Assembly: GCA_016744595.1 (NCBI GenBank)
Contig: JADGEB010000012.1
Location: 1-64,000 of the forward strand
Length of the DNA stretch: 64,000 nucleotides
Direction of reading: 5' to 3'
From: Desulfuromusa sp.
GTDB taxonomy: Bacteria > Desulfobacterota > Desulfuromonadia > Desulfuromonadales > Geopsychrobacteraceae
A model generated the notes under the pieces. It had not been told where the DNA came from. It did no database searches and saw only the letters and a list, made by a program, of their open reading frames with translations. Positions 63,235 through 64,000 of the stretch are shown here, piece after piece. Both the position numbers and the translations under genes were made by a program. How positions within the stretch are numbered: the first letter of the stretch is position 1; the number at the start of each line of letters is the position of its first letter.

Positions 63235-64000
63235 ATGCCTTTTTTTAGATATAAAGTCAGAGATGCTGAAGGAAATTTGTTGGAAGGGCAGGCAGAAGCT
63301 TTTTCTGCCGATGCTTTGGCTAGTCAATTCCAGGCCAGCCATACAATTCCTATCAGTATCACTGAGACAGAGGAAAAGCAGAATCTGGATCTGGGAAAAT
63401 ACTTAAAGTTACGGCGAAAAACTAAAGTTAAACTTGATGACCTGATTCTCTTCTGTCGTCAGATGTACACCTTGAATTCTTCTGGGGTTCCTCTGGTAAG
63501 AGCCCTCCGTGGTTTAGTTGAAACTTCCCGTAACCCAACCCTGGGTGAAGCGTTAGCTACTGTCGTCAATGATCTCGAATCGGGGATGGAACTTTCCGGG
63601 GCGTTCAGTCGTCATGCAAAAGTTTTTCCGGCGCTGCTCTGTCGAATGGTTCAGGTCGGTGAAGTTACCGGAAAGCTGGATGAGGTTTTCATGCAGCTTG
63701 CTGTTTATTTTGAACGCGAGAAGGATACTATCAATAAAGTCAAAGCGGCACTGCGGTATCCCTCTTTTGTCCTTGTTGCTATTGCTATGGCTATTGTTTT
63801 TATCAGTCTATTTGTTATTCCGGCATTTGAAAAAGTGTTTGCCAGTGCTGGAGCACAGCTCCCTCTGGCCACACGTATTCTGATGGGGATTTCCTCTTTT
63901 ATGCAGAGTTATTGGCCTGTGCTTCTGGGCTTTTTTATTCTTTTGATTATTGCTGTCCAGCAAGGTTTGAAAACAACTAAGGGGCGTTATTTCTGGGATC
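63235..64000 (+). CDS. mshG: MshG (PilC/GspF) inner-membrane platform protein, 3' end outside window
   Basis: Starts MPFFRYKVRDAEGNLLEGQ, the usual GspF/PilC N-terminus. The first GspF domain follows (LDDLILFCRQMYTLNSSGVPLVRALRGLVET ... FPALLCRMVQVGEVTGKLDEVFMQLAVYF), then two transmembrane helices (LVAIAMAIVFISLFVIPAFE and the segment around WPVLLGFFILLIIAV). The frame is open to the right edge, so the second half is not visible. It follows mshE by 17 bases, in the order expected for an msh operon. Confidence 0.93.
   Translation, partial: MPFFRYKVRDAEGNLLEGQAEAFSADALASQFQASHTIPISITETEEKQNLDLGKYLKLRRKTKVKLDDLILFCRQMYTLNSSGVPLVRALRGLVETSRNPTLGEALATVVNDLESGMELSGAFSRHAKVFPALLCRMVQVGEVTGKLDEVFMQLAVYFEREKDTINKVKAALRYPSFVLVAIAMAIVFISLFVIPAFEKVFASAGAQLPLATRILMGISSFMQSYWPVLLGFFILLIIAVQQGLKTTKGRYFWD

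Noticed and set aside
1..64000. CRISPR array, tRNA, rRNA or known riboswitch
   Set aside because: No regularly spaced direct repeats, no tRNA-like cloverleaf with TTCRA arm, and no conserved riboswitch core such as the c-di-GMP GEMM motif were seen; a covariance-model scan would be decisive.

Overview
The window is ordinary chromosomal DNA of a Gram-negative, probably anaerobic or facultatively anaerobic bacterium. The gene content points to the Desulfuromonadales (Desulfuromonas/Geobacter/Pelobacter relatives, formerly Deltaproteobacteria). Clues are an acetate/cation symporter with its DUF485 partner, a GSU3473-family small protein, folate-type TrmFO, the dprA-smg-topA order, lpxC, several small zinc-ribbon or DUF proteins typical of that group, and an MSHA-type pilus locus. 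This placement is inferred from family content; no rRNA or other marker is present. Coding density is high, and many starts are TTG or GTG with good Shine-Dalgarno sites.

Layout. 1-1100: truncated IS1595-type transposase, a perfect 38-bp palindrome and a 52-aa zinc-ribbon gene. 1127-4052 (-): membrane protein, acetate symporter, DUF485 subunit. 4499-5976 (-): epmA-efp, the elongation factor P lysylation pair. 6088-9434 (-): MATE-like transporter, phosphoglycolate phosphatase, YggS, Maf. 9431-15084 (-): trmFO, topA, smg, dprA. 15179-17997 (-): LysM protein, CpoB/YbgF-like lipoprotein, methyltransferase, tiny lipoprotein. 18224-24624: U32 protein, DUF169 and AraC/GyrI genes, YceH, M48 protease and several small DUF genes. 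24707-28484 (-): trpS, a small protein, lon. 28697-34885 (+): polA, glycogen phosphorylase, solute-binding protein. 34895-38181: divergent diguanylate cyclase and HDOD protein. 38265-41896 (-): GSU3473 protein, lpxC, UbiB-like kinase, phasin-like protein. 42025-48336 (-): ruvC-ruvA-ruvB followed by a 774-aa orphan, plus yebC and a cytidylate-kinase-like/BON fusion. 48517-54534: MidA-type methyltransferase, Nfu, YcxB-like, DUF362 ferredoxin, lipase, xerC, peroxiredoxin. 54763-64000 (+): nine-gene MSHA/type IV pilus operon (mshI to mshG, the last cut by the window edge).

At least five intergenic copies of one imperfect palindrome with a conserved loop (core GTAACAAG) are scattered between genes, with two further unrelated REP-like hairpins. 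They look like REP-type elements, possibly acting as transcript-end structures.

The best candidates for something undescribed are: the 774-aa protein coupled to ruvCAB, whose N-terminus is weakly reminiscent of a decayed restriction-type nuclease fold; the REP-like family with covarying stems; a 106-bp element bounded by 13-bp perfect inverted repeats between yebC and ruvC; several unannotated micro-genes; and an apparent CTG start for the first pilus gene. No CRISPR array, tRNA, rRNA or clear defence island was seen.
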